This document shows, in pieces, positions 52,692 to 61,875 of a DNA stretch of 64,000 bases (position 1 is the stretch's first letter; every line of letters starts with the position of its first letter). The position numbers and the translations under genes are program-made. The stretch is from JANYHF01 sp031367715 (GTDB taxonomy: Bacteria > Pseudomonadota > Alphaproteobacteria > Rhizobiales > Hyphomicrobiaceae). The DNA lies in the NCBI GenBank assembly GCA_031367715.1, contig JANLQJ010000030.1, positions 28,771-92,770 on the forward strand, read 5' to 3'. The notes under the pieces were generated by a model. The model saw nothing but the letters and a program-made list of their open reading frames with translations. It searched no databases and had not been told where the DNA came from.

Positions 52692-52699
52692 AGGGCGCG

Positions 52700-53890
52700 A
52701 TGAGCTACAAGGCGATCTACACCTATGCCTGGGATCTCGCCGAGGCCGGCGTGCCGCAGGCGATCGAGCAATTCCGTTCGCTTGGCCTCGATACCGTTAC
52801 GATTGCCGGCAGCTACCACGCTGGAAAATTCCTGCGCCCGCATGGCAAATCCGGCAAGGTGTATTTCCCGCAGGACGGGACGGTCTATTTCAAGACTGAC
52901 CCGCGCCGCTACGGCAACATCAAGCCGATCGCCAATGCCATGCTCGGCGAACGCGATGTGATGCGTGAACTGACGACGCACAAGGCCATTGCCACCAATG
53001 TCTGGCTGGTGCTGCTGCACAACACGCTGCTCGGCACGGCTCACCCAGGCTCCGCCGTGGCCAATGCCTTCGGCGATCGCTACCTCTACAATCTGTGTCC
53101 TTCGGCTCCGGAAGCGCGAGCTTATGCGGTGGGTCTCGCCCGCGACGTGACGGAAAGCTATTCGGTCTCGGGCCTCTCGCTTGAGACGCCGGGCTTCATG
53201 CCGTATGCGCATGGCTTCCACCACGAATTCGCGCTGAACCAGCCGAACCGGTGGCTCGACTGTCAATTGGGCCTTTGTTTCTGCGATCATTGCATGGTTG
53301 GCGCCAAAGCGGCCGGCATTGGCGCGGCGGCGCTGAAGGCGCGCGTGGCCAAGGACATTTCGGACTATCTGGCGAGCGACATCGATTTCGAACCCGACAT
53401 GGCCGAGGCGTTTTGGCTCGCCGATACGCGTACCGACGGTGAGCTCAGGGCCCTTCTCGATTGGCGCTGCACGGTGGTCACGTCACTGGTGGCCGAAATC
53501 CGCGCCGCTGTTCGCAAGGACGCCAGCGTCGCTGTGATTCCTTCGGTGGCCCGGCCGACCGGTGGCGCCTGGTATGAAGGCAGCGATCTGGTCGCGCTCG
53601 CCGAAGCGGCCGACGTCATCGAAGCGTGCTTCTATGAGCCGAGCCCGGCCCGTGTGAAAGCCGATCTCTTTGACGTCAGGCGACGCCTGCGTGGCAAAGG
53701 AAAGCTGCGCGGCATCTTGCGGCCCGCCTATCCCGATCTCGGCAATCGCGGGGAGTTTCTGGCCGCCATCGCGGCTTTGATTGACGGCGGCGTTACCGAG
53801 CTTGCCTTTTACAATTGGGGTCACCTGCGCAGTGCCAATGTGCAGTGGATCGCGCAGGCCATGCAACTTCTCGAGAACCGCCATGAATAG
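52700..53890 (+). CDS. Uncharacterised protein, probable TIM-barrel hydrolase-like
   Basis: A 396-residue protein of no family I can name. The opening (YTYAWDLAEAGVPQAIEQFRSLGLDTVTIAG) has the strand-helix spacing of the first turn of a barrel; SGLSLETPGFMPY is followed by LGLCFCDHCMVGAKAAG, a CxC-x2-C pattern like the CFC..C motif seen in several uncharacterised glycoside-hydrolase-like barrels; the end FYNWGHLRSANVQWI is also barrel-like. ATG 52700 follows AAGGG; a TTG at 52688 overlaps the previous stop. It sits in the middle of an import-and-oxidation operon and is the best candidate for an undescribed enzyme there. Confidence 0.7.
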   Translation: MSYKAIYTYAWDLAEAGVPQAIEQFRSLGLDTVTIAGSYHAGKFLRPHGKSGKVYFPQDGTVYFKTDPRRYGNIKPIANAMLGERDVMRELTTHKAIATNVWLVLLHNTLLGTAHPGSAVANAFGDRYLYNLCPSAPEARAYAVGLARDVTESYSVSGLSLETPGFMPYAHGFHHEFALNQPNRWLDCQLGLCFCDHCMVGAKAAGIGAAALKARVAKDISDYLASDIDFEPDMAEAFWLADTRTDGELRALLDWRCTVVTSLVAEIRAAVRKDASVAVIPSVARPTGGAWYEGSDLVALAEAADVIEACFYEPSPARVKADLFDVRRRLRGKGKLRGILRPAYPDLGNRGEFLAAIAALIDGGVTELAFYNWGHLRSANVQWIAQAMQLLENRHE

Positions 53891-54887
53891 ATTGCGGATG
53901 GGCGTGATCGGCCTTGGATGGTTTGGCGAGATCCATTGCGAAACCATCGCCGGCATTCCCAATATCGAGCTTGCGGCCCTGTGCACTCGGAAACCGGAGC
54001 GCCTTAGTCAGCAGGCTGCGAAATTCGGCGTCCAGAAAACCTATGCCGACTATCGGGACATGCTGGCCGATCCCGAGATCGATGCCGTCTCGATCGTAAC
54101 CATGTGGGACCAGCACTCCGAACCGGCCATCGCGGCGCTGCAAGCCGGTAAGCATGTGTTTCTCGAAAAGCCGATGGCCTCCACGGTCGCCGACTGCAAC
54201 CTGATCATTGCGGCATCGAAATCCGCGCGCGGTATCCTGCAGATCGGCCACATCTGCCGTTTCAATCCGCGCTATCGCATGGCCAAGCAGTCGATCGATG
54301 CCGGCAAGATCGGCAAGATCGTGGCGCTCAGCTCACGCCGCAATATTCCGGCCGCCTGGACACCCGAGATACTGAACAAGATTGGGCCCATCGTCGGCGA
54401 TGCCATCCACGACACGGACCTGATGCTGTGGTTCACCGGTGACCGCGTGGTCAGCGCCTATGCTCAGACCGTCAGTGTGCGCAACCTCAAGTTTCCCGAT
54501 ATCGGCCAAACCATGTACCGCTTTGCCGGTGGCGCCACCGCGACGCTCGAAACAGTCTGGTGCATGCCCGAGAAGACGCCGTTCGATATCGACGAGCGCA
54601 TGTCGATCATCGGCACCGAAGGCATCATCCACATCCAGGACACCTTCCCCAATCTCGGCATCGTCTCGACCGACAAGCTGCATAGCCCCGACACCACCTA
54701 TTGGCCGATGTTCGACGGTGTCCGCGGCGGAGCGCTGCGCGATGAGTTCGCGTATTTCGCCGGCTGCGCCTTGAATGGCCAGACGCCGGCGATCGGCCGG
54801 CCGGAAGCTGCCGCGGCCGCGCTCGAGGCCACGTTGGCCGCGGAAGAGTCGGCGCGCACCGGCAACGTCGTCAGGATCGGTGCGTAA
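53883..54887 (+). CDS. Gfo/Idh/MocA-family oxidoreductase
   Basis: A 334-residue NAD(P)-dependent dehydrogenase: LRMGVIGLGWFGEIHCETIAG, EKPMAST near residue 95 and the C-terminal half with GDAIHDTDLMLWFTGD containing the catalytic His. Inositol- or sugar-type substrates are usual. ATG 53883 overlaps the end of the preceding gene by 8 bp. Confidence 0.9.
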   Translation: MNRLRMGVIGLGWFGEIHCETIAGIPNIELAALCTRKPERLSQQAAKFGVQKTYADYRDMLADPEIDAVSIVTMWDQHSEPAIAALQAGKHVFLEKPMASTVADCNLIIAASKSARGILQIGHICRFNPRYRMAKQSIDAGKIGKIVALSSRRNIPAAWTPEILNKIGPIVGDAIHDTDLMLWFTGDRVVSAYAQTVSVRNLKFPDIGQTMYRFAGGATATLETVWCMPEKTPFDIDERMSIIGTEGIIHIQDTFPNLGIVSTDKLHSPDTTYWPMFDGVRGGALRDEFAYFAGCALNGQTPAIGRPEAAAAALEATLAAEESARTGNVVRIGA

Positions 54888-54920
54888 ACGCACAAATACC
54901 GCAGGAAGTGGAGAAAAGTC

Positions 54921-55964
54921 ATGGCAAAGCAGCGAGTTCTGGTCGTTGGTCTCGGCAACATGGGCATGAGCCACGCACTCGCCTACACGCGCATCCCCGG
55001 CTTCGAGGTGGTCGGCGTGTGCGAGCGGCGGATCGCCAAGCGCGAGTTGCCCGAGGCCCTGCGAGGCGCGGCGAAATTCGACACCTTCGAGCGGGCCCTT
55101 GCCGAATTGAAACCCGATGTGGTGTCGATCAACACGCTTCCCGATACCCACGCGCTATTTGCCATCAAGGCGATGGAGGCGGGCGCTCATGTGTTCGTCG
55201 AAAAGCCGCTGGCCGACACCGCGATCAATGCCGAACGGGTGGTCGAGACGGCCAAGCGCACCGGTAAGAAGCTGGTCATCGGCTACATCCTGCGGCACCA
55301 TCCCTCCTGGAACAAGTTCATCGAGATCGCGCGCCAGCTCGGCACGCCCCTGGTGTTCCGTATGAACCTCAATCAGCAGTCGAATGGCGAGACCTGGGCC
55401 TGGCACAAGCGGCTGATGGACTCATTCCCGCCCATCGTCGATTGCGGCGTGCACTATGTCGATGTGATGTGCCAGATGACCAAGGCCAAGCCGATCAAGG
55501 TGCACGCCATCGGCGCCCGCCTGACCGATGAGGTGAAGCAGCAGAACTACGGCATGCTGCAGGTGATTTTCGATGACGGCTCGGTTGGCTGGTACGAAGC
55601 GGGCTGGGGGCCGATGATGAGCGAAACGGCGTTTTTCGTGAAAGACGTGATCGGCCCCAAGGGCTCGGTCTCGATCGTGATGGCCGAGACCGCCGGCGCG
55701 GTGAAATCGGACGACATCAACGCCCATACCAAGACCAACCAGATCCTCTGGCACCACGCCGACATGTCCAAGCCGGACCAGCGCATCGACATGACCGACG
55801 AACCCGACCACAATGCGCTGTGCGAGCGTGAGCAGCGTTATCTGCTGCAGGCCATCGAGGAGAATGTCGATTTGACGGACCACATGAATGATGGCGTCAA
55901 GAGCCTGAAAATTGTTCTTGCAGCGGATCGGTCCATCCATGAGGGTCAGGTGGTCAGTCTATAA
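54921..55964 (+). CDS. Gfo/Idh/MocA-family oxidoreductase
   Basis: A 347-residue dehydrogenase, diverged from its neighbour: VLVVGLGNMGMSHALAYTRIPG, VFVEKPLADTA near residue 95 and PPIVDCGVHYVDVMCQM with the catalytic Asp/His pair. GGAG lies 9 nt before the ATG. Two successive dehydrogenases suggest an oxidation-then-reduction pair, as in inositol or keto-sugar epimerisation. It is the last gene of the 49368-55964 operon. Confidence 0.9.
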   Translation: MAKQRVLVVGLGNMGMSHALAYTRIPGFEVVGVCERRIAKRELPEALRGAAKFDTFERALAELKPDVVSINTLPDTHALFAIKAMEAGAHVFVEKPLADTAINAERVVETAKRTGKKLVIGYILRHHPSWNKFIEIARQLGTPLVFRMNLNQQSNGETWAWHKRLMDSFPPIVDCGVHYVDVMCQMTKAKPIKVHAIGARLTDEVKQQNYGMLQVIFDDGSVGWYEAGWGPMMSETAFFVKDVIGPKGSVSIVMAETAGAVKSDDINAHTKTNQILWHHADMSKPDQRIDMTDEPDHNALCEREQRYLLQAIEENVDLTDHMNDGVKSLKIVLAADRSIHEGQVVSL

Positions 55965-56140
55965 GGTTCGCAGGCCATCAATGCCCCAGTCCGCCAAGCT
56001 ATCCGAGCAAGTTAGAACGCCTACGGATGAACGAGTTGCCATCCGTCGCTGCCTGCGCGCCAACCGCGAGCTTGACATGCAGGCTTCCCGCAACGCCCGG
56101 GCCGTTGCCAAACAGCTCAGGGAATCGCGTCGTTGGCGCC

Positions 56141-56170
56141 GACGGGGCCACCACAACCGATGGCCCCGTC
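56141..56170. terminator. Perfect hairpin at the boundary of operon and RHS array
   Basis: GACGGGGCCA and TGGCCCCGTC form a perfect 10-bp stem with a 10-nt loop. No T-run follows, so it is either a weak terminator for the preceding operon or a junction palindrome; RHS similarity begins directly after it. The rest of 55965-56140 holds an unrecognised Arg-rich open stretch in frame with RHS copy 1. Confidence 0.45.
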
Positions 56171-56334
56171 ACGCGGGTGGCACCATCGTCTTAAACCAGA
56201 CCCAGACCTTCGACGAGCTCGGCCGCCTGCTGCGCCACATCGGCGCCAACGCGCAGAACACCATCTACGCCTATGACAAATCGTCGCTGCTGACCTCCGT
56301 CACCGACCCGCGCGGCGGCCTCTATGCCTACGCC

Positions 56335-56359
56335 GGAGCCCGCCCCGGTGGAGGCCGGG
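56335..56359 (+). repeat. 25-nt hairpin insert i1 in RHS cassette 1
   Basis: Between the codons GCC and GAC, where cassette 2 has TAC, stands a 25-nt segment with CCCCGG-TGGAGG-CCGGGG pairing. The net gain against cassette 2 is 22 nt, a +1 frameshift. Matches i2 and i3 at most positions. Confidence 0.85.
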
Positions 56360-57487
56360 GACGGCCTGCAGCGCCTGATCCGCGAGACCGACCAGGGGAC
56401 GGCGCAGGTCAACACCACGCTCGACGCGCAGGGCAACACTACCACCTACACCGACCCGCGCACGCTGGCGACCACCTACCTCCGCAACGGTTTTGGCGAC
56501 GTCAATCGCCGCACCAGCCCCGACCGCGGCATCACCGACACCGTTTTCGACCTTCGCGGCCTCGGGACCCAGATGACCGACGCGCGCGGGATCGTGACGA
56601 ACTTCACCTATGACAACGCGGGGCGAATGCTGACGAAATCGTTCCCCGCCGCGTCAGCCGAAAACGTCACCTACACCTACGATTCCGTGCTCGCCGGCAA
56701 CAAGGGCAAAGGCCGCCTGACCTCGGTGACGGACGAAAGCGGCTCCACCGCCTATGTCTTCGACGCCCGTGGAAATGTGCTCACCGAGACCCACGTCATC
56801 GCCGGTCAGAGCTACGCCGTCGGCTACGCCTACGATCTCGCCGACCGCGTGAGCACGATCACCTACCCCTCCGGCCGCATCGTCACCTATGTCCGCGACG
56901 CCCAAGGCCGGGTCACGTCCGTCACCACCAAACAGAACACCACATCAGCTGTGGTGACGCTCGCCTCCGGGATTGCCTGGCAACCCTTCTCGGGGTTAGT
57001 CTCCAGCATGAGCTACGGCAACGGCCTCACCGAGACCGACACCTACAGCCTCGACTACGAGATCAACCGCCTGCTGGTGCAGAACGGCGCTGCCTCGGTC
57101 CAGGACAACGTCTGCACCCGCACCGATAAGCTGAATATCACCGGCATCACTGACGCCGTGACGCCCGCGAACAACCAGACCTTCGCCTACTCCCCCGCCA
57201 ATCGCCTCTCCAGCGCCGCTGGCAACTACGGCACCTTCGGCTGGACCTACGACGGCGTCGGCAACCGTACGGGCCAGACGCTCGGCGGCGTGACCGCGCC
57301 CTACGCCTACCCCACCACCTCGAACCGCCTCTCGACCATCGGCGGCACGGCCCGTACGTTCACCTACGACGCGGCCGGCAACGTGGCCACCGATACCCGC
57401 GCTGGCGTCGTCAATGCGTACACGTACAACAACGCCAACCGCCTCAAAACCGTGACGGTCGCGGCCAACCTGAAAGCCACCTACACC

Positions 57488-57512
57488 GCAGCCTGCCCCG
57501 GCGAAGGCCGGG
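57488..57512 (+). repeat. 25-nt hairpin insert i2 in RHS cassette 1
   Basis: In a different YD repeat of the same cassette, a Thr codon is followed by a 25-nt segment and then GAC, where cassette 2 reads ACA-TAC-GAC. The stem CCCCGGC/GCCGGGG is 7 bp around GAAG. Again net +22 nt, +1 frame. Confidence 0.85.
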
Positions 57513-58342
57513 GACGCCGCCCAGCACCTCGCCATCCGCGTGCTGACCAACATGACCCCGTCCGGCACCATCCACACCGTCTACGACCGCGACGGCAATT
57601 TGCTCATGGAGAGCAATGGCGTCGCCACGGGCATCACGCGCGAATACGTCTGGCTGCCCGAAACGCAGATCGCACCGACCATGGGTTCGCAAGCCGGCGT
57701 CCCGCGCCCGGTTGCGGTCGTCGACGCCGTCAACACAGCCACCCCCGCAACATGGTACGTCAGCACCGACCACCTCAACCGCCCCGTCCGCATGACCGAC
57801 GGTTCGAAGGCCACGGTCTGGCAAGCCACCTGGAAGCCCTTCGGCGAGCCGCAGGCGATCACGGGATCGGCGACGCTCGACGCCCGCTTCCCCGGCCAGT
57901 GGTTCCAGCTCGAATCCGGCTTGCACCAGAACTGGTGGCGGCACTATGATCCGACGACGGGGCGGTATACGCAGGTCGATCCGCTGGGGTTTGTGGACGG
58001 GCCGAGTGTGTATGGGTATGCGAAGCAAAGCCAAGTTGAGACCGTAGATCGCAACGGTCGGGCGACCGGTGCCGACGATGTAGTCATCGGGTTCTGTGTC
58101 TTGAATCCGGAGATTTGCGCGGCCGCTGCGGCAGCAGCAGTAGCAGCCGCCGCAGATGCGGCATACCACATATGCAAGCCGATTTGGGATTGGGCTATGG
58201 CCGCAAAGCCGCCCAACGCATTGAGTCCGCGGTGCAGAAAAGTGGCCGCACAATGCCGCACGCAGTGTCTAGATCAATTGCCTACTACTGACTATGGATT
58301 TGAGTATTGGAATTGCGTATCGGACTGCATGGAGGCAAATGG

Positions 58343-58609
58343 GTGCCCAAGATAGTTCGGAAGAAAAAGACAATTGTTGAAGAAAAGGACTCTGCAAAGC
58401 GGCGTTTGGCGATGAAGTCGATTGTTTCAAGTGAGGTCATAGCGGGAATTCTTGACGGGATTGTTTGGGAAGGTGGGCAATGTTTGGACAGCGTGGAATT
58501 GCTCGCGTTAAAGAATTCCATCGCCATCGTATTGGATGCGGTTTATCGAGAAATATTGAGGCCAACCGTCAACGAGTTTCCAGACTTAAAGCCAAAAATG
58601 CTAAAGTAG
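58343..58609 (+). CDS. Small protein after RHS tip 1, candidate immunity
   Basis: An 88-residue protein (MPKIVRKKKTIVEEKDSAKRR...) with a Lys/Glu-rich start and a mainly helical body. GTG 58343 has GGAGG 7 nt before it and overlaps the RHS cassette end by 13 bp, the usual tight link of a toxin tip and its immunity gene. No family recognised; the immunity role is inferred from position. Confidence 0.6.
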   Translation: MPKIVRKKKTIVEEKDSAKRRLAMKSIVSSEVIAGILDGIVWEGGQCLDSVELLALKNSIAIVLDAVYREILRPTVNEFPDLKPKMLK

Positions 58610-61353
58610 TATTGGGCGGGCCAGATCTGGACGCGTCGTGGGACGACTTGACATTCCCTTCAACACGCGAAGTAAGGCCGGCGCGCGGAGGTGGCCGAAA
58701 GTCTGGACGCCAGACCCGCAGCTGGACCTACGCCTACTCGCCAGCCGGCCTGCTGCTCACTGCCGATGGACCGCTGGCCGGCACCGGCGACACCACGACG
58801 TACACCTACACGGCTGCCGGATACATCGCCACCGTCACCAATGAAGTCGGCCACCTCACCACCGTCAACACCGTCAACGGCCGCGGCCTGCCGAACCAGG
58901 TCACCGATCCCAACGGCGTCGTCACCAATCTCACCTATGATTTCCAGGGCCGGCTGCTGACCACCACCGTCAATCCCGGCGCGGGCCAGGCCGTCACCAC
59001 GCTCGCCTATGACGCCATCGGCCAGGTGACCAAGGTCACCCGTCCCGACGGCAGCTTCCTCAGCTACGCCTACAACAACGCCCGCCGCCTCACCACCGTC
59101 ACCTCCAACAGCGGCGAGACCATCACGTATACGTATGATCTCATGGGCGACGTCACCTCGCGCGTGCTCAAGACGCCGGGCGGAACCATCGTCTTCAACC
59201 AGACCCAGACTTTTGACGAACTCGGCCGCCTGCTGCGCCACATCGGCGCCAACGCTCAGAACACCATTTACGCCTATGACAAATCGTCGCTGCTGACGTC
59301 GGTCACCGACCCGCGCAGCGGCCTCTACGGCTTCGCCTACGACGGCCTGCAGCGCCTGATCCGCGAGACCGACCAGGGCGCGGCGCAGGTCAACTACAGC
59401 CTCGACGCGCAAGGCAACACCACCACCTACACCGACCCGCGCAGCTTGGCGACCACCTACATTCGCAACGGCTTCGGCGACGTCAAGCGCCGCACCAGCC
59501 CCGACAGCGGCATCACCGACACCGTCTACGATCTGCGCGGCCTGGCCACGCAAGTCACCGACGCGCGCGGGATCGTGACCAACTATGCTTATGACAACGC
59601 GGGACGGATGCTCACCAAGGCCTTTCCCGCCGCATCAGCCGAAAACGTCGCGTACACCTACGATTCCCTCCTCCCGGCCGGCAACAAGGGCAAGGGCCGC
59701 CTGACCTCGGTGACGGACGAATCCGGCTCCACCGCCTACGTCTACGACGCCCGTGGAAATGTGCTCACCGAGACCCACGTCATCGCCGGTCAGAGCTACG
59801 CCGTCGGCTACGCCTACGATCTCGCCGACCGCGTGAGCACGATCACCTACCCCTCCGGCCGCATCGTCGCTTACGTCCGCGACACCCAGGGCCGCGTCAC
59901 CTCGGTCACCACCAAGCAGAACGCCACCGCCGCCGTGGTCACGCTGGCGTCTGGCATCGCCTGGCAGCCCTTCTCCGGGCTAGTCTCCAGCATGACCTAC
60001 GGCAACGGCCTCGTCGAGAGCGACACCTACAGCCTCGACTACGAGATCAACCGGCTGCTGGTGCAGAACGGCGCCGCCTCCGTCCAGGACAACGTCTGCA
60101 CCCGCACCGACAATCTCAACCTCACCGGCATCAGTGACACGGTCACCCCGGCGAACTCGCAAACCTTCACCTACTCCCCCGCCAACCGGCTCGCCAGCGC
60201 CACGAGCAACTACGGCGTGTTCGGCTGGACCTACGACGGCGTCGGCAACCGCACCGGCCAGACGCTCGGCGGCGTCACCGCGCCCTACGCCTACCCCACC
60301 ACCTCGAACCGCCTCTCGACCATCGGCGGCACGGCGCGTACCTTCGCCTACGACGCGGCCGGCAACGTGGCCACCGATACCCGCGCTGGCGTCGTCAATG
60401 CGTACACATACAACAACGCCAACCGCCTGAAGACCGTGACGGTCGCGGGCAACCTGAAAGCCACCTACACATACGACGCCGCCCAGCACCTCGCCATCCG
60501 CGTGCTGACCAACATGACCCCGTCCGGCACCATCCACACCGTCTACGACCGCGACGGCAATCTGCTCATGGAGAGCAATGGGCTGGCGACGGGGATCACG
60601 CGCGAATATGTGTGGTTGCCCGAGACGCAGATCGCTCCCACCATGGGTTCCCAAGCCGGCGTACCGCGCCCCATCGCCGTGGTCGACGCCGTCAACACCG
60701 CCACCCCCGTCACATGGTGGGTCAGCACCGACCACCTCAACCGCCCCGTCCGCATGACCGACGGTTTGAAGGCGACAGTCTGGCAAGCGACCTGGAAGCC
60801 CTTCGGTGAACCCCAGTCGATCACGGGATCGGCGACCCTCGACGCCCGCTTCCCCGGCCAATGGTTCCAGCTCGAATCCGGCTTGCACCAGAACTGGTGG
60901 CGGCACTATGATCCGACGACCGGGCGGTACACGCAGGTGGATCCGCTTGGGTTTGTGGATGGGCCGAGTGTTTACGGTTATGCGCGGCAAAGTGCGTCCA
61001 TGATTGTTGACCTGCTGGGTCTAGACCCCCCACCTGTAGGACCAAATGGAGATCCGCTACCCCCACCCGTTCCGTTGCCCCCGGGGCCCAACGGAGAACC
61101 CAATTCGTGGGTCCCGGCTGGCGGACCAAGCACAGCTGGGACAAGGGCGAAATGGAAGCCAAAATATCCAGTACGAGGGCCCGGCAGCAAGGGTGGACAG
61201 CCAAGTTGCAGCTGGGATGACGCTCACAACCATTGGGATTGCGATGACGGTCAAGGCAATAGAGATCGTTGGAATCCGGACGGGACACCGGCGCCTGCAC
61301 ACTATAGCCCCCCGTGGTGGTTCCCAGGACCGTTTTTGATGTGCCAGAAATGA
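58465..61353 (+). CDS. RHS/YD-repeat cassette 2 with polymorphic-toxin-like tip
   Basis: A 962-codon frame. RHS similarity begins only at about 58725 (WTYAYSPAGLLLTADGPL); the first ~85 codons lie in another frame over the preceding small gene, so the true start is unclear and the secretion N-terminus is absent. Dozens of YD repeats lead to the core end RYTQVDPLGFVDGPSVYGYA. The tip (from about residue 850) is Pro-rich (DPPPVGPNGDPLPPPVPLPP) and ends with CSWDDAHNHWDCDDGQGNRD, a His/Asp-rich motif reminiscent of toxin tips. The stop overlaps the next start (ATGA). This is the only unbroken RHS copy in the window. Confidence 0.82.
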   Translation: MGRWAMFGQRGIARVKEFHRHRIGCGLSRNIEANRQRVSRLKAKNAKVVLGGPDLDASWDDLTFPSTREVRPARGGGRKSGRQTRSWTYAYSPAGLLLTADGPLAGTGDTTTYTYTAAGYIATVTNEVGHLTTVNTVNGRGLPNQVTDPNGVVTNLTYDFQGRLLTTTVNPGAGQAVTTLAYDAIGQVTKVTRPDGSFLSYAYNNARRLTTVTSNSGETITYTYDLMGDVTSRVLKTPGGTIVFNQTQTFDELGRLLRHIGANAQNTIYAYDKSSLLTSVTDPRSGLYGFAYDGLQRLIRETDQGAAQVNYSLDAQGNTTTYTDPRSLATTYIRNGFGDVKRRTSPDSGITDTVYDLRGLATQVTDARGIVTNYAYDNAGRMLTKAFPAASAENVAYTYDSLLPAGNKGKGRLTSVTDESGSTAYVYDARGNVLTETHVIAGQSYAVGYAYDLADRVSTITYPSGRIVAYVRDTQGRVTSVTTKQNATAAVVTLASGIAWQPFSGLVSSMTYGNGLVESDTYSLDYEINRLLVQNGAASVQDNVCTRTDNLNLTGISDTVTPANSQTFTYSPANRLASATSNYGVFGWTYDGVGNRTGQTLGGVTAPYAYPTTSNRLSTIGGTARTFAYDAAGNVATDTRAGVVNAYTYNNANRLKTVTVAGNLKATYTYDAAQHLAIRVLTNMTPSGTIHTVYDRDGNLLMESNGLATGITREYVWLPETQIAPTMGSQAGVPRPIAVVDAVNTATPVTWWVSTDHLNRPVRMTDGLKATVWQATWKPFGEPQSITGSATLDARFPGQWFQLESGLHQNWWRHYDPTTGRYTQVDPLGFVDGPSVYGYARQSASMIVDLLGLDPPPVGPNGDPLPPPVPLPPGPNGEPNSWVPAGGPSTAGTRAKWKPKYPVRGPGSKGGQPSCSWDDAHNHWDCDDGQGNRDRWNPDGTPAPAHYSPPWWFPGPFLMCQK

Positions 61354-61853
61354 TGACTTTGTCACTCCAGGATTCTCAAAATTGGGTTAAGGCCAGCGGC
61401 TTTGACCTAGAGGCTGTTGGCAAACGGTCCAATTGGGGCAGTCGATCCATTATCCAAAAATATCCCCTGCCTGCTGGTATCGAGAAACTCTACTGGTTTT
61501 GCAGTGAGATAGAGGACATGTTGTGGCCACGCGATCAGTGTGTGGCTTTGGTTATGGCAAACGGCATCTGGCCAAGCTCTGAAAACCTGCACTTGTACTA
61601 CAAGTTCCGTCAAAGTTATGGAGACCTAACGCTTTTGGAGGATAGACCAGGGCACGTCTTCCAAAGATTCGAGCGCACGGACCTCTCAAGTTTGGTGCAG
61701 TTGGGGATTTGCTCTGGTTGGGACTTGGCGATATTCTGTGCAAGTGGTTACCGGCACGCCTTTATCTCCCACGATGCATTTGTCGAATTCGCGACTGAAA
61801 GTGCCTCGTCCCATGTCGAGATTGCGTCCCGCATCGGACCGGCAGTGCCATGA
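61350..61853 (+). CDS. Candidate immunity protein for RHS tip 2
   Basis: A 167-residue protein (MMTLSLQDSQNWVKASGFDL...) starting at ATG 61350, which overlaps the RHS stop as ATGA. It is less GC-rich than its surroundings, has YWFCSEIEDMLWPRDQ and SGWDLAIFCASGYRHAFISHD, and matches no family I know. Base composition, size and overlap are those of immunity genes behind polymorphic toxins. The following gene is an RHS remnant, completing the cassette pattern. Confidence 0.65.
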   Translation: MMTLSLQDSQNWVKASGFDLEAVGKRSNWGSRSIIQKYPLPAGIEKLYWFCSEIEDMLWPRDQCVALVMANGIWPSSENLHLYYKFRQSYGDLTLLEDRPGHVFQRFERTDLSSLVQLGICSGWDLAIFCASGYRHAFISHDAFVEFATESASSHVEIASRIGPAVP

Positions 61854-61875
61854 CACGTGTCGCCCAATTGCTTCC

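Larger units (their letters stand above)
56171..58355 (+). pseudogene. RHS/YD-repeat cassette 1, frameshifted, with Cys-rich tip
   Basis: Starts inside an RHS core (GGTIVLNQTQTFDELGRLL) and follows cassette 2 closely through many YD repeats to the core end RYTQVDPLGFVDGPSVYGYA. Two 25-nt inserts (56335-56359 and 57488-57512) shift the frame from phase 1 to 2 to 0, so the gene as written cannot give one protein. The unique tip has an Ala-rich hydrophobic stretch, then eight Cys, with a final FEYWNCVSDCMEANGC pattern of the kind found at the end of polymorphic toxins. There is no N-terminal secretion module. A small gene overlaps the end. Confidence 0.85.

Noticed and set aside
53781..53882. 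In-frame upstream extension of the first Gfo/Idh/MocA gene
   Set aside because: It overlaps 110 bp of the preceding gene and lacks a ribosome site; ATG 53883 gives the standard Rossmann start.
57485..57512. Reading insert i2 as a 28-nt insertion after an intact TAC codon
   Set aside because: The first three bases match the Thr codon of the intact cassette, and the same holds for the Ala codon at i1 and i3, so a 25-nt segment replacing TAC fits all three better.
58660..59553. 297-codon minus-strand open frame, Val/Gly-rich
   Set aside because: Complement of RHS YD repeats; the periodic composition comes from the repeats on the coding strand.
59980..60990. 336-codon minus-strand open frame
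   Set aside because: Again the complement of the RHS core, with the same periodic composition and no start signal.
56171..61000. Tandem direct repeats that could suggest a CRISPR or minisatellite array
   Set aside because: The repeats are degenerate, codon-phased YD repeats of variable spacing, with no uniform spacers; they are RHS protein repeats.
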